A stretch of 49,088 nucleotides of DNA from Anaerolineales bacterium (GCA_021463845.1 JAJTXV010000006.1:1-49088); one strand, 5' to 3'. Numbered from the stretch's first letter, positions 23,965 to 33,696 are shown. Made by a program: numbers and translations. Notes: generated by a model from the letters alone, not told the origin.

Positions 23965-24381
23965 ATGAGCCTTGTCTATAAAGTGAACGAACCGCTGGAC
24001 CTCGAGGCAGCCATCGCGGTCTACCGCGCCAGCACCCTGGGCGAGCGCCGCCCGGTGGATGACACCGAGCGCATGCGCCAGATGCTATCCAACGCCAACC
24101 TGGTGGTCAGCGCCTGGGATGGCGAGCAGCTGGTCGGTATCTCGCGCTCGGTGACGGATTGGGTGTACTGCTGCTACCTGTCTGACCTGGCGGTCAGCGC
24201 CAGCCACCAGCGCGGCGGTGTGGGCAAGCAGCTCATCCGTGAGACGCAGGCCGCCCTGGGACCGGAGGCCAAGATCATTCTGCTGGCCGCCCCGGCCGCG
24301 GTGGGCTACTACCCGCACATTGGCTTCGAGAAGCATCCAAGCGCCTGGGTGCTGGGGGCGCGCGAGGAAATTATCGCGTAG
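23965..24381 (+). CDS. GNAT-family N-acetyltransferase
   Basis: 138 residues, a single GNAT fold. The acetyl-CoA-binding turn appears as HQRGGVGKQLIRE, preceded by YLSDLAVSAS and followed by the fourth-strand segment IILLAAPAAVGYYPHIGFEK. Substrate unknown. Start at ATG 23965; weak ribosome site. It is divergent from nirK and about 60 nt from the AT-rich orphan gene downstream. The family is broad, so no specific role can be given. Confidence 0.82.
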   Translation: MSLVYKVNEPLDLEAAIAVYRASTLGERRPVDDTERMRQMLSNANLVVSAWDGEQLVGISRSVTDWVYCCYLSDLAVSASHQRGGVGKQLIRETQAALGPEAKIILLAAPAAVGYYPHIGFEKHPSAWVLGAREEIIA

Positions 24382-24425
24382 CGTAAAATAGTCCGCATGG
24401 GTGGATATGAGGTGATCCCGCTACA

Positions 24426-24791
24426 ATGGAAACCGATAGCATGAAACAAGAAAACGAGTTGAAGTACTTGTACTTCGTCATGGGTGGCGTATCAGCAGCG
24501 GCCCTAACTTGGACTGAGTCTAATGACTTTATTCCGCTCTTTAGAATACAGGACACTTTCCTGTACACCCTCACAGTAGGCTTACTTTTCCTAGGATTAA
24601 TCGGTAGGACGCAAGGGCTGTTCAAAGTAGGGATTGTAGTTGGATGCTTGTTTTACCTGCTACAGTTTTTTTCCTTGTATGTGTACTATTTAGGAGTATT
24701 CATCCTTTCGCCAGATTCACTATGGGCTTTTTATATTCCTGGAGTTGTCTACTTGTCCACAGTGTATTTTTGGAGAAAGCTGCATAAATAA
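24426..24791 (+). CDS. Orphan AT-rich membrane protein
   Basis: 121 residues (116 if the second Met at 24441 is used) with three to four transmembrane segments, e.g. TVGLLFLGLIG and GIVVGCLFYLLQFFSLYVYY. No family recognised. Composition is markedly AT-richer than its neighbours, suggesting recent acquisition. A TACAAT box overlaps the first ATG and lies 13 nt before the second, favouring the later start. No clear Shine-Dalgarno. Confidence 0.5.
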   Translation: METDSMKQENELKYLYFVMGGVSAAALTWTESNDFIPLFRIQDTFLYTLTVGLLFLGLIGRTQGLFKVGIVVGCLFYLLQFFSLYVYYLGVFILSPDSLWAFYIPGVVYLSTVYFWRKLHK

Positions 24792-24906
24792 AGAAGCTTT
24801 GGAACATCTTGACTTCACGCCTCACAGCACCGCACGGTACCCAGCTAACTGCTGGACAGGACGCAATTCACAGCCTGCCCTCATCTGTCAGGAGTAGTAT
24901 GCCTGC

Positions 24907-25704
24907 ATGGACAATGACGACCAACCCATAGGCAATTTCCTCTCCCGCCGCGAAGCGCTGACCCTGTTCGGGCTGAGCGGCGCGGCTCTGCTGGCGGCAT
25001 GCGCCCAGGCCGGCAGCCTGAGCGACGCGGTGGCCACCGCGACCGGCGCGCCGGCCACTGCCGCCAGCGGCACGACCCCGTCCGCGGCCAGCACCGCCGC
25101 CCTGCCGAGCTGCATCGCTCGCCCAGCCCTGACCGAAGGGCCGTACTTCGTGGACGAGCGCCTGGAGCGCGGCGACATCCGCAGCGACCCAAGCGACGGC
25201 AGCCTGCGCCCAGGCATTCCTCTGACGCTGACCTTCCTCGTTTCCAACGTAGCCAACAACATGTGCAGCCCCATGCCCAACGCCATGGTCGACATCTGGC
25301 ACTGCGACGCGCAGGGTGTGTACTCTGACGCCTCCGACCCGAACTTTGGCAGCACCGCCGGGCAGAAGTTTCTGCGCGGCTACCAGGTGACCGATCAGAA
25401 CGGCTTGGCGCGCTTCACCACCATTTACCCCGGCTGGTACCAAGGCCGCGCCGTCCACATCCACTTCAAGATCCGCAACTACCCGCCGGCCAACGCCGGC
25501 TACGACTTCACCTCGCAGGTGTTCTTTGACGAAGCGGTCTCCGACGAAGTGTTCCAGCTGGCTGACTACCAAAAGCGCGGCGAGTTCATGCGCAACAGTC
25601 AGGACGGTATTTTCAACCAGAGTGGCGGGCAGACCCTGCTGGCGCTGACCCCGCAGACTGAGGGATACTCGGCCACCTTCGACATCGGGCTGGACTTTAG
25701 TTAG
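24907..25704 (+). CDS. Tat-exported intradiol dioxygenase-family lipoprotein
   Basis: 265 residues. The N-terminus has a twin-arginine motif (SRREALTLFG, Arg14-15) merged with a lipobox (LLAAC, Cys32), then an Ala/Thr-rich linker. The mature domain is intradiol ring-cleavage dioxygenase-like: MVDIWHCDAQGVYSD supplies the first Fe(III) tyrosine, and YPGWYQGRAVHIHFKI supplies the second tyrosine and both histidines. The four iron ligands are present. Family knowledge: relatives cleave catechol or protocatechuate; exported lipoprotein members are less understood and may act on extracellular phenolics. A TAGTAT box lies 6 nt before the ATG, so the mRNA may be leaderless; an upstream CAGGAG is 12 nt away. 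Confidence 0.88.
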   Translation: MDNDDQPIGNFLSRREALTLFGLSGAALLAACAQAGSLSDAVATATGAPATAASGTTPSAASTAALPSCIARPALTEGPYFVDERLERGDIRSDPSDGSLRPGIPLTLTFLVSNVANNMCSPMPNAMVDIWHCDAQGVYSDASDPNFGSTAGQKFLRGYQVTDQNGLARFTTIYPGWYQGRAVHIHFKIRNYPPANAGYDFTSQVFFDEAVSDEVFQLADYQKRGEFMRNSQDGIFNQSGGQTLLALTPQTEGYSATFDIGLDFS

Positions 25705-25786
25705 TAACGCACCATCACGTGCAATCACCGTCTCGGTAGGGACGTACGCTGCCATGCAGCGTAGCATGCCTCGCCCTTCTGCCTTG

Positions 25787-25924
25787 TCATTCCGACGAGG
25801 CCGCAAGGCCGAGGAGGAATCCTTTAGGGTATTACAAATACACACTATCCTTGTTTTGCCCTAAAGGATTCCTCGGCTAGCTGACCTTACAACTCAATCA
25901 CTTCAGAATCCCGCCTCGGAATGA
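25787..25924. repeat. Palindromic interspersed element (MITE/REP-like)
   Basis: A roughly 138-bp inverted repeat. The outer arms are TCATTCCGA.GAGG and its complement CCTCGGAATGA; the inner arms GAGGAATCCTTTAGGG (25814-25829) and CCCTAAAGGATTCCTC (25859-25874) are a perfect 16-bp match. No ORF inside. Related half-element at 45418-45490. Confidence 0.8.
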
Positions 25925-25998
25925 GATCGCGTAGTGTGGAGTCATGTCAACTGGCAGGAAATCAACATTAGAGCTAGCGGACCCTCAATGCACATTGG

Positions 25999-27714
25999 CT
26001 ACTCCGCTGTATTCGCGCCGGCCACCGCATCCGGGTTGGCGATGACCGGCGGCAGGCCGCCAGCCGCCGGGTCAAAGCCCTGCGTGCTCGCTTGCGGCTC
26101 CGGCGAAGCGCCAGCGATAAGCTGGCGCTTGTGCGCCTCCAGGCGGGCCGCGGCCAGCTGCTCCTGCTCGGCCTGCTGCATCACCTCCTTCGCATCCGTC
26201 TCACCAATTTGCTCCAACGCGCGCTCGCGGCTGTAGCCCAGATCGCGCACCGCCATGCTGGCCGCATTGATGCGCGCCATGCGGTCGGTGGGCACATCCG
26301 CGGTCAGCTCGACATCGATCAGCACTTCGGTCAGATCGCCCTCGGCCGGGTCCAGGCGCACGGTCTCGCTCCGACCGCGCTTGCTTACATACGCATCCAG
26401 CGGCTGGCCGCTGTGCTGCACCCAACTCAGCATCAGCTGGAAGACCTCGGCTAGAGCATCCTCAGCCAGCTCCTTGTAGGGCGTGAGACTCTTGATGCCG
26501 CTCTGCGTGGCCAGGTTGAGAGTGGCGAAGGCCGTGCCGCCCGGAAAATCGGCCGACTGCAGCACGCGCGGCACCGTGCTCTTGCCCATGCGCTCGCTGA
26601 CCCGCTCGGCAATGCGGGCCAGGCTCTCATCCAGCCCCGGCGTGGCCAGCGGGTTGAGCTGGTGGCCAGGCGGCACATGCACCACCCGGCCCGGCTCGCC
26701 GTAGTCCACATCCACTTCGGCGGTCGGGCCTTCCACCTTGAGGCGCGGGGCGGCCGCATAGGCGATGACCTCCGAAGCCAGCAGGGTCTCAACAATGTTC
26801 TGAGTGTCCCATTGGCCGGACTGAAAGACCGAGGCCAGCAGCGGAATGCGCTGGCCGCCGTCGCTGTGCAGGGTGGTGCCGCCCACCTTGGCGGCCCAGG
26901 GCAAAAAATCGAGCCCGTGCGGCTCACGCAGAATCTCGACCGCAGCGGCCTGCTCGCTGCCGGTGGGATCGGCCAGTACGGCGCCGTCCTCCTGCAGCAC
27001 GGCCCATACGGCGCGGTACTCGCCATCCATGTAATCGAAGATGGTGCAGTAGTTCAGTTCGGGCATGCGGCGGCCTGCCCGGCCGCGGCGCGGCTTGGGC
27101 AGCTTCTCGGTGAGCGCGCTGCCCCAGAACGCGGCGGCCTCGCTGAGCGGCATGACCTGCTTGAGCAGCACGGCCTCCGGCGCCCAATCCGAATAGCGCA
27201 CATGCACTTGCTGCGGGTTGCGCACAATGATGGCGAACGGCCCAAAGCGCTGCGCCGGTGCGCTGGCGGCCAGACCCAGCTGGCGGGCGGCGTCTTGCTG
27301 GGCCGGCAGGTACACCACCTGGGCGACGACCTCGTCATACAGCAGGGCGCTCAACACCACATCCCGCAGCACGCTGGCGCGGCGGCGCCGGCTGGCGTTG
27401 CGGAAGTGCCAGGCCAGGGCGCGCTCGATGCGCTCGGCCTGCTGGCAGGCCGCATCACCGCCCGCGCTGGCGTAGCCCAGCGGCTGGGCGGTGATGCGCG
27501 GCGCCACCGAGCTGAGCACGCGCGTACCGGCCCGCACGGCATCGTGCGGGTCAGTACTGACCACCTTATGCACCCAGCCGACGGCGTGCAGGGCCGGCGG
27601 CAACTGCCAGCGGTTGTGCCACATGGCGTCCATGGCGCGCAGCATGTGGTCACGCTCACGGTCCGCCGCGATCATGTGGGTGGCGATGGATTGGAAGTGC
27701 GACAGTTCTTGCAT
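25999..27714 (-). CDS. Phage portal protein
   Basis: 571 residues, typical portal length. It begins with a helical segment (MQELSHFQSIATHMIAADRE), then clip and stem-like regions with VRAGTRVLSSVAPRI, VRNPQQVHVRYSDWAPEAVL, YNTCTIFDYMDG-like beta strands (YCTIFDYMDGEYRAVW), HVPPGHQLNPLATPGLDESL, and a helical C-terminus with TQSGIKSLTPYKELAEDALA and VFQLMLSWVQ, the order seen in short-tailed-phage portals. The Ala/Gln-rich C-terminal tail is usual. AAAAGGGGG lies 4 nt before the ATG. The gene stands alone: host dioxygenase gene downstream, AT-rich lipoprotein gene upstream; capsid is about 10 kb away. No truncation. Confidence 0.82.
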   Translation of the reverse strand: MQELSHFQSIATHMIAADRERDHMLRAMDAMWHNRWQLPPALHAVGWVHKVVSTDPHDAVRAGTRVLSSVAPRITAQPLGYASAGGDAACQQAERIERALAWHFRNASRRRRASVLRDVVLSALLYDEVVAQVVYLPAQQDAARQLGLAASAPAQRFGPFAIIVRNPQQVHVRYSDWAPEAVLLKQVMPLSEAAAFWGSALTEKLPKPRRGRAGRRMPELNYCTIFDYMDGEYRAVWAVLQEDGAVLADPTGSEQAAAVEILREPHGLDFLPWAAKVGGTTLHSDGGQRIPLLASVFQSGQWDTQNIVETLLASEVIAYAAAPRLKVEGPTAEVDVDYGEPGRVVHVPPGHQLNPLATPGLDESLARIAERVSERMGKSTVPRVLQSADFPGGTAFATLNLATQSGIKSLTPYKELAEDALAEVFQLMLSWVQHSGQPLDAYVSKRGRSETVRLDPAEGDLTEVLIDVELTADVPTDRMARINAASMAVRDLGYSRERALEQIGETDAKEVMQQAEQEQLAAARLEAHKRQLIAGASPEPQASTQGFDPAAGGLPPVIANPDAVAGANTAE

Positions 27715-27817
27715 AGTTCCCCCTTTTGGGTAAAACTAGCATAGAGTGCTGGGCATATGTAAGAATCAAGGCTAATGTCAAGTAAGTGCCTCTAAAGCAA
27801 GAGGGATTAACCTAGCA

Positions 27818-28621
27818 ATGATGCAATTCTCGGATAGAAACCTATGCCTTACGGCAATGCTGCTTGCGATAGTAGCTGGCTGTTCAGCAGTTGAGTCTCA
27901 GGCTTCAACTCCATCGCGCGTAACAAGCGCGTCAAGCAGCTCGATGGTTCAAACCGCCTCAAGTCCTTCAAAGACACAACAACCCGTGGAACCTAGAGAA
28001 ATCGATAGCGCATTTAGAGGTCTAAAGATTGAGGAGCTAATGACTACTAATATGTGCACGTCTCCTTGTGTTTGGGGAATAATGCCAAGTCAGACATCTT
28101 ACTCAGACGCTACTGGCTTTCTTGATCAAATCGCAAATACTTACGGTGACTTTCCATTTTTAGCAACTGTTGTATCGGGAAGTTCAGATCAAACAGAAGC
28201 GGAGGTTTCATTTGAGATAGACCTACATCAACGTGATGGACTTGTTGGCAGTGTAAGTGCCAGATTTATTCCTTCTCCCGGAGCTATAGTTGCAAGTGAT
28301 GCTTGGGCCGCATTTCGTCTGAAGGAAATATTTGTACAATACGGTATTCCATCTGACGTAAGACTAGCTTCTACACAAGGCCAGGGGAAATGGATACAGT
28401 ACATTCTCCTCATAGAGTACAAACACTATGACTTTTACATCGAATACTTTGATCCTGGACAAGAACGTGAACTTACGGAATTTCTAGTTTGTCCAAACAG
28501 CCCTAAAGAATATTTGGCCTTTAGCGTACATTTAGGTGAGGATCCTTTACTTGAAGTTCCCGAGCAATACTACTTCAGCATCAGCCAGGTTTCCGATTTC
28601 TCAATTTCAGGATTTCTATGA
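27818..28621 (+). CDS. Orphan secreted lipoprotein
   Basis: 267 residues. Signal peptide with lipobox IVAGC (Cys about 22), a Ser/Thr/Pro linker to about residue 65, then a mixed domain with MCTSPCVWGIMPSQTSYSDA, a segment I see as typical of small lipoproteins in Chloroflexota-like genomes, though I cannot name the family. AGAGGG lies upstream. The gene is AT-richer than the portal next to it and is divergent from the portal. Function unknown; surface location is likely. Confidence 0.65.
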   Translation: MMQFSDRNLCLTAMLLAIVAGCSAVESQASTPSRVTSASSSSMVQTASSPSKTQQPVEPREIDSAFRGLKIEELMTTNMCTSPCVWGIMPSQTSYSDATGFLDQIANTYGDFPFLATVVSGSSDQTEAEVSFEIDLHQRDGLVGSVSARFIPSPGAIVASDAWAAFRLKEIFVQYGIPSDVRLASTQGQGKWIQYILLIEYKHYDFYIEYFDPGQERELTEFLVCPNSPKEYLAFSVHLGEDPLLEVPEQYYFSISQVSDFSISGFL

Positions 28622-28742
28622 TTTTATTTTGAAAGGTCGGAACGAGTGCCTGCAGATTAGAGGCTAGCTTCATCTAGATTTGGAAACCAAGGTGGACTAC
28701 TGCGTCGCTTTATACACACAAAAAAGACTTGAGAGAATTAGT

Positions 28743-28994
28743 ATGACCTTGTCCACACAAGTTAATGACCTTACCCGCAGAATTCGACAAGCACTTTTAG
28801 TAAGCGAGAACAAAACGCTGGCCGAGTGCCTGGTTTTGCTTGAGCAACTTGAAAAGTCTTTACAAACGAACGATATAGATCCAAGCAGATATGCAATGGC
28901 AGTTTATCGACTTGTTACTGACGACGAGAGCACATATGCGACCCAGCTTGGGCAGGACCTAATTAACCTTACCTATAACCTGCTAAAAAAGTAA
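28743..28994 (+). CDS. Small helical orphan protein
   Basis: 83 residues, predicted all-helical (TLSTQVNDLTRRIRQALLVS, then ECLVLLEQLEKSLQ and AMAVYRLVTDDE). No family recognised and no clear ribosome site. Start placed at ATG 28743; an upstream frame to 28680 adds unrelated sequence. AT-rich like its neighbour at 27818. Confidence 0.4.
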   Translation: MTLSTQVNDLTRRIRQALLVSENKTLAECLVLLEQLEKSLQTNDIDPSRYAMAVYRLVTDDESTYATQLGQDLINLTYNLLKK

Positions 28995-29030
28995 CAACCA
29001 TCGATCACGATATGCAGCAGGCAAAGGGTC

Positions 29031-29693
29031 CTATCTGGGCGGCGGCAGCTGCCGCAGGCGGCTGCTGTCCCGGAAGATGAACGAGAGCACAAAGCCGGCG
29101 ATGAAGCCGCCGATGTGGGCCATGTAGGCCACGCCGCCCACGTCGGCGGCGCTGGGGTCCAGCGAGCCGAGCCCGCTGAACAGCTGCAGCACGAACCAGA
29201 AGCCGATGACGATCAGGGCGTTCATCTGGGTGATGAAGCGCCCCACCAGTACATTAATGCGGCGGCCGGGGAACATGACCAGATAGGCGCCCAGCACACC
29301 TGCGATGGCGCCCGAGGCGCCCAGGTTGGGGATGTTGGAAGCGGGGTTGAATACGAACTGCAGGAAGGTAGCGCCGATGCCGCTGAGTAAGTAAAAGATG
29401 ATGAACTTCAAGTGGCCGAAGTTGTCCTCGACATTGTCACCAAAGATCCACAGATACAGCATGTTGCCGCCCAGGTGAACCAGGCCAGCGTGCATGAACA
29501 TGGCGCTGAAGATCGTGGTCGATTCAAGGATGGGGTTCTGCACAAAGCGGGCCGGCACGAACGACCACTCCACAATAAAGGCGTCGCCCAGGGTCATCTC
29601 CAGCAGGAACACAAGCACATTCAACGCCAGCAGTGCATAGGTCACCACCGGGGTGCGGTGGCGGCCGCTGTTGTCATCACCAATCGGCATCAT
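29031..29693 (-). CDS. Rhomboid-family intramembrane serine protease
   Basis: 220 residues with six to seven transmembrane segments. The catalytic serine motif GASGAIAG and the histidine AHIGGF in a later helix are present, as are HAGLVHLGGNMLYLWIFGDN and NVLVFLLEM, the usual rhomboid order. It cleaves membrane substrates within the bilayer; substrates unknown. A TATAAT box at about 29719 precedes a short leader with AAGGAG, so this gene is conventionally led, unlike several neighbours. Confidence 0.9.
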   Translation of the reverse strand: MMPIGDDNSGRHRTPVVTYALLALNVLVFLLEMTLGDAFIVEWSFVPARFVQNPILESTTIFSAMFMHAGLVHLGGNMLYLWIFGDNVEDNFGHLKFIIFYLLSGIGATFLQFVFNPASNIPNLGASGAIAGVLGAYLVMFPGRRINVLVGRFITQMNALIVIGFWFVLQLFSGLGSLDPSAADVGGVAYMAHIGGFIAGFVLSFIFRDSSRLRQLPPPR

Positions 29694-29792
29694 GGTCTGG
29701 GTTCTCCTTGCGGTGATTATACGGCAGGCTTCGGCGCAGCGCGCATTCCATGCCATAATTCAGCAACCCAACAGCGCTCGGAGACAGGAGCC

Positions 29793-30170
29793 ATGGAAAA
29801 GAACAGAATTACGCTTGAAGATTACGCCTTCTTTAACCGCCTGCTGGAAGGCTGCCAGATCATTGGCCGGGATTTCAAATATTTGTTCCTCAACGAAGTC
29901 ATCCTGGAGCAAGGCAAGCAAACCTGGGAGCAGCTGCTCGGCAAGACTATGATGGAAGCCTACCCAGGCATCGAGAACACTGAGATGTTCACCAAACTCA
30001 AAGATGTAATGGAAAGCGGCATGCCACAGCGCATGCTCAACCACTTCACCTACCCTGACGGCAGCGAGGGCTGGTTCGATCTCAACATTCTGCCCTGGCC
30101 GGATGGGGCCATGATCCTCTCGCTGGACATTACCGCCCAGAAGCGGCTGGAGCAGATGGAAAGTAAGTAG
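29793..30170 (+). CDS. Stand-alone PAS-domain protein
   Basis: 125 residues, one PAS domain and nothing else: FNRLLEGCQIIGRDFKYLFL at the start, LGKTMMEAYPGI in the middle, and FDLNILPWPDGAMILSLDIT before a short coiled tail ending KRLEQMESK. The tail is where a kinase or GGDEF would normally be attached. It may act as a separate sensor subunit or be a truncated sensor. GGAG precedes the ATG. Divergent from the rhomboid gene, convergent with typA through a terminator. Confidence 0.82.
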   Translation: MEKNRITLEDYAFFNRLLEGCQIIGRDFKYLFLNEVILEQGKQTWEQLLGKTMMEAYPGIENTEMFTKLKDVMESGMPQRMLNHFTYPDGSEGWFDLNILPWPDGAMILSLDITAQKRLEQMESK

Positions 30171-30172
30171 AT

Positions 30173-30207
30173 AAAAAAAAGGACCGTGCCTTGCACGGTC
30201 TTTTTTT
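30173..30207. terminator. Bidirectional intrinsic terminator
   Basis: GACCGTGC / GCACGGTC stem with CTT loop, flanked by A8 and T7. It ends the PAS gene and typA, which converge here. Confidence 0.95.
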
Positions 30208-30213
30208 GTCTAC

Positions 30214-32070
30214 TTACTCTAGTGCCAGCTTGGCGCGCTTGGCCTCACGGCCGCGTATATGCATATCCAGGATCTTCTTGCGAATGCGCAAGCTCTCCGG
30301 CGTCACTTCCAGCAATTCATCGTCCGCCAGCTGCTCGATGCACTCGTCCAGGCTCATGACCCGCGGCGGGGTCAGGCGCTGCTCGATCTCGCCGCGGCTG
30401 TCAGCGCGCACGCTGGTCAGCTTTTTCGTTTTGCACACATTGACTTCCAGGTCGCCTTCGCGCGGCTGCTCGCCCACCACCATGCCGGCGTAGACTTCGG
30501 TACCCGGCCCGATGAAGAGGATGCCGCGCTCCTCGGCGGCGCGCAAGCCGTAGGTCACCGCCGTGCCGCCCTCGTAGGCGATGAGCGAACCGCGGGCGCG
30601 CGAGGTGATGGCGCCGGCTGCCGGGCGGTAGCCGGCGAAAATGGTGTTCATGATGCCGCGGCCGCGCGTGGCCGTGAGGAACTGCTGGCGGAAGCCGAGC
30701 AGGCCGCGGGTCGGCACCACAAATGTCATCAGCGTGCTGCCGCCGGGGCCTTCGACCATCTGCTGCATTTCGCCGCGGCGCTTGCCCATCATCTCCACCA
30801 CAATGCCGGCGGTCTCCGGGCTGGTTTCGATGTGGACTTCTTCAAAGGGTTCGAGGGTATTGCCCTCACCATCAGTCTTGAGGATGACTTCCGGGCGGGC
30901 AACATGGAACTCGTAGCCCTCGCGGCGCATGGTTTCGATCAGGATGGCCAGATGCAGCTCACCACGGCCGGAAACGATGAAGGTGTCGGCGCTGTCGGTG
31001 TCCTCGACGCGCAGCGAGAGGTTGCTGCGCAATTCGTTGTACAAGCGCTCACGCAGCTTGCGGCTGGTGCCCCACTTGCCTTCGCGGCCGGCGAACGGCG
31101 AGGTGTTGACGCCAAAGGCCATGCGCACGGTCGGCTCTTCCACGGTGATGCCGGGCAGGGCCACCGGGTGCTCGCGGTCGGCCAGCGTCTCGCCGATGGC
31201 GATGCCTTCCAGGCCAGCCACGGCGACGATGTCGCCGGCGCTGGCCTCTTGCACTTCCACGCGCTGCAAGCCGTCCTGCAGATACAGATAGCGCAGCACT
31301 TCGGGCAGGTTCTTGCCATCCAGGGTCAGGCGCGCCACGGGTTGGTTGACCTGCATGCGGCCGGCAAAGATGCGGCCGATGGCGGTCTGGCCGCGGTAGT
31401 TGTCATAATCCAGTGTGGTGACGAGCATTTGCAGCGGCGCGTCCGCATCCACCATGGGAGGCGGCACTTCTTTAAGGATGGTGTCGAACAATGGCTGCAG
31501 GTCCGGCCCCAGGTCGGGCGTCAGGCCGGCGCGCTGCTCGGTGCCGATCGCATACACCACGGGGAACTCGGCCTGCTCGTCCGTTGCGCCCAGGTCTACG
31601 AACAGGTCAAAGGTTTCGTTGAGGGTGCGGGTCACATCCGCCCCGCGGCGGTCCACTTTGTTGATTACCACGATCGCGCGCAGGCCCATTTGCAGCGCCT
31701 TCTTCAGCACGAAGCGGGTCTGCGGGCGCGGGCCTTCGGCCGCGTCCACCAGCAGCAGCACGCCGTCCACCATGTTCATGACCCGCTCCACCTCGCCGCC
31801 AAAGTCGGCGTGGCCGGGCGTGTCGACAATGTTGATCTTGATAGGCTGGCCGGTGGCCGGGTCAGCGATCTGGATGGCGGTGTTCTTGGCCAGGATTGTG
31901 ATGCCGCGCTCGCGCTCCAGGTCGTTGGAATCCATGACGCGCTCGGCCACCTGCTGGTTGTCGCGGAACACGCGCGCCTGGCGCAGCAAGCCGTCCACCA
32001 GCGTGGTTTTGCCATGGTCTACGTGGGCAATGATGGCGATGTTTCTAAGATCGGTACGAGGTGTTTGCAT
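30214..32070 (-). CDS. typA: Ribosome-associated GTPase TypA/BipA
   Basis: 618 residues, full length. GTPase motifs: G1 AHVDHGKTT (about 15), G2 region [15 protein letters not shown]3 [16 protein letters not shown]4 NKVD, G5 [10 protein letters not shown]. The BipA-specific C-terminal domain includes [18 protein letters not shown] and [12 protein letters not shown]-like sequence. Family knowledge: BipA binds 70S ribosomes and helps large-subunit biogenesis under stress and cold. All motifs intact. GGGAAG lies before the start. Single-gene unit between two terminators/promoters. Confidence 0.96.
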   Translation of the reverse strand: MQTPRTDLRNIAIIAHVDHGKTTLVDGLLRQARVFRDNQQVAERVMDSNDLERERGITILAKNTAIQIADPATGQPIKINIVDTPGHADFGGEVERVMNMVDGVLLLVDAAEGPRPQTRFVLKKALQMGLRAIVVINKVDRRGADVTRTLNETFDLFVDLGATDEQAEFPVVYAIGTEQRAGLTPDLGPDLQPLFDTILKEVPPPMVDADAPLQMLVTTLDYDNYRGQTAIGRIFAGRMQVNQPVARLTLDGKNLPEVLRYLYLQDGLQRVEVQEASAGDIVAVAGLEGIAIGETLADREHPVALPGITVEEPTVRMAFGVNTSPFAGREGKWGTSRKLRERLYNELRSNLSLRVEDTDSADTFIVSGRGELHLAILIETMRREGYEFHVARPEVILKTDGEGNTLEPFEEVHIETSPETAGIVVEMMGKRRGEMQQMVEGPGGSTLMTFVVPTRGLLGFRQQFLTATRGRGIMNTIFAGYRPAAGAITSRARGSLIAYEGGTAVTYGLRAAEERGILFIGPGTEVYAGMVVGEQPREGDLEVNVCKTKKLTSVRADSRGEIEQRLTPPRVMSLDECIEQLADDELLEVTPESLRIRKKILDMHIRGREAKRAKLALE

Positions 32071-32198
32071 AAGAGTCTTCCCATTAAAAAGACCCCGCCG
32101 GTGGCAGGGCCAATAACTATGTTACATTATAGCAGCCAAGTATATGGCTGGCAAATACACTGTGGCCGTCTTGGCTGCATTCATACAGGGAGGAAAGT

Positions 32199-33524
32199 TT
32201 GAAAAATACAGCCCTCATTGGTGTTTCCATGCTAGCTTTAGTACTCGCCCAGATTGCATGTGCAGTGAGTAACGCGCTGAGCCTTGAGCCTGCCCCCACT
32301 GCTACCCCTGAGCCTAGCTCCACCCCGCTGCCCACCCGTGTCCCTTCGGCTACCCCTACCGAGGTCGTTGACATTCTGTTCTATGATGATTTCTCTCAGA
32401 TGGACAACGCGTGGATCATCCCGCGTAGCAACTATATCGTGGGCGATTTACACCTCTCAGGCTATCGCATGACGACCAGCGAGCCTGATGTCGTCTACTG
32501 GCTCTCCGCAGGTGACCGCGAAGAGGATATGCGAGTTGAAGTGGATGCCCGCCTGCTGGTTGGCGATGACACAAGCGAAATTGGTTTAATGTGCCGCTAC
32601 CTAAGTGACAGCGACTTCTACGCTGCCAGCATCACTGGTACAGGCAATTACTCAGTCTACAAGTTGCGTTCGCGCAGTTGGGTACAGCTGGCCGCTGGGC
32701 AGGTTGCATTGCCAGACAATGCTTTGAACAACATCCACCTCACGCTGGATTGTATTGGCGATGTATTGGCTTTCTCACTCAATGACCAGTTGGTCACCAT
32801 GGCTTATGACTCCGACTTCCGTCTTGGCAAGGGTGGCATATTCATTTACTCCGGCTTGGCTCAGGACGCAGAGTTCCATTTTGATGATTTCTACGTTCGC
32901 ATTCCGCCCGAGGACTCTGCAGCTCACATCAGTGATGGTGCAAAGATTGCGGCACATATCATTGAAGAAGATCTTGAGCTTGCCGGCTTCACTCAGGACC
33001 AGGGCGAGCTTGCATGGGAATTCACCAACCCCATCCCGTTGCAGTTATCCGGCGAACACTACTACATGACTTGGCAACCCCTGGATTGGACCAACCGCCA
33101 CCGCGATTTCATTCTAGCTTTCGATGTCAAATGGGAGAGCACTACTGGGTTTGCCGGATGTGGAGCTATTTTGCGCACTGGCAATGAAGTAACTGAAGAT
33201 GAGCATATTCGTTTGGAAACATGGCGGTTTTCTGGACTGCCTTCGTGGGGCCTTGAATATGTCAAGTTCAACAGGCATTATGGTTGGATCTCAGGTGACC
33301 TGCGCTCCCATGAAGCCATCCGCCAAGCCAATGGCAGCACCAACCATTTTGTCATTATTGCAAACGGGCCGGAGTACACAGTCTATGTAAACGGTACCCG
33401 CCTGGGTACGGGTCGCGGCCCCGAAGCAATGACCCAGGGAAAAATAGCCGTATTTGCATGGCAGGAATCAGGTCAGACTACCTGCACCTTCAGCAATGTA
33501 TGGATATGGAAAATAGACAACTAG
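32199..33524 (+). CDS. Surface lipoprotein with two LamG/concanavalin-like domains
   Basis: 441 residues from TTG with GGAGG 6 nt upstream. Lipobox LAQIAC (Cys about 21), then a Thr/Pro linker (about 30-55), then two similar beta-sandwich domains of about 180 residues: one from ILFYDDFSQMDNAWI to FHFDDFYVRI, the second ending TCTFSNVWIWKIDN. Each carries the FxDDF...W pattern of LamG-like carbohydrate-binding folds. No enzyme motif. Likely surface glycan binding. It is followed by a strong terminator, then the phage terminase gene. Confidence 0.75.
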   Translation: MKNTALIGVSMLALVLAQIACAVSNALSLEPAPTATPEPSSTPLPTRVPSATPTEVVDILFYDDFSQMDNAWIIPRSNYIVGDLHLSGYRMTTSEPDVVYWLSAGDREEDMRVEVDARLLVGDDTSEIGLMCRYLSDSDFYAASITGTGNYSVYKLRSRSWVQLAAGQVALPDNALNNIHLTLDCIGDVLAFSLNDQLVTMAYDSDFRLGKGGIFIYSGLAQDAEFHFDDFYVRIPPEDSAAHISDGAKIAAHIIEEDLELAGFTQDQGELAWEFTNPIPLQLSGEHYYMTWQPLDWTNRHRDFILAFDVKWESTTGFAGCGAILRTGNEVTEDEHIRLETWRFSGLPSWGLEYVKFNRHYGWISGDLRSHEAIRQANGSTNHFVIIANGPEYTVYVNGTRLGTGRGPEAMTQGKIAVFAWQESGQTTCTFSNVWIWKIDN

Positions 33525-33542
33525 TCAATGGAGACCCGCATC

Positions 33543-33580
33543 AAAAGAGAGACGCCAGTATTGCTGGCGTCTCTCTTTTT
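33543..33580 (+). terminator. Intrinsic terminator between lipoprotein and terminase genes
   Basis: AGAGAGACGCCAG / CTGGCGTCTCTCT, a 13-bp perfect stem followed by T5. It separates transcription of the host lipoprotein gene from the terminase gene, which must therefore have its own promoter within 33581-33690. Confidence 0.92.
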
Positions 33581-33696
33581 GTGCATTGCTCGCCTAAGCA
33601 AACATCAAGCAGGTTGACTGCAACCACAAAAGTCCAAGTAATTCGCCGTTTCGTGATACCAGAGAACCCTTGTTTTGTACTCAAAGGGGGAAAACT

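Noticed and set aside
30259-32202. Long antisense open frame opposite typA
   Set aside because: It is the shadow of a highly conserved GTPase gene in GC-rich DNA, with His/Ala/Gln-rich low-complexity sequence and no ribosome site.
33670-33696. Earlier TTG start for the terminase
   Set aside because: The strong AAAGGGGG site lies inside this stretch and is correctly spaced only for TTG 33697.
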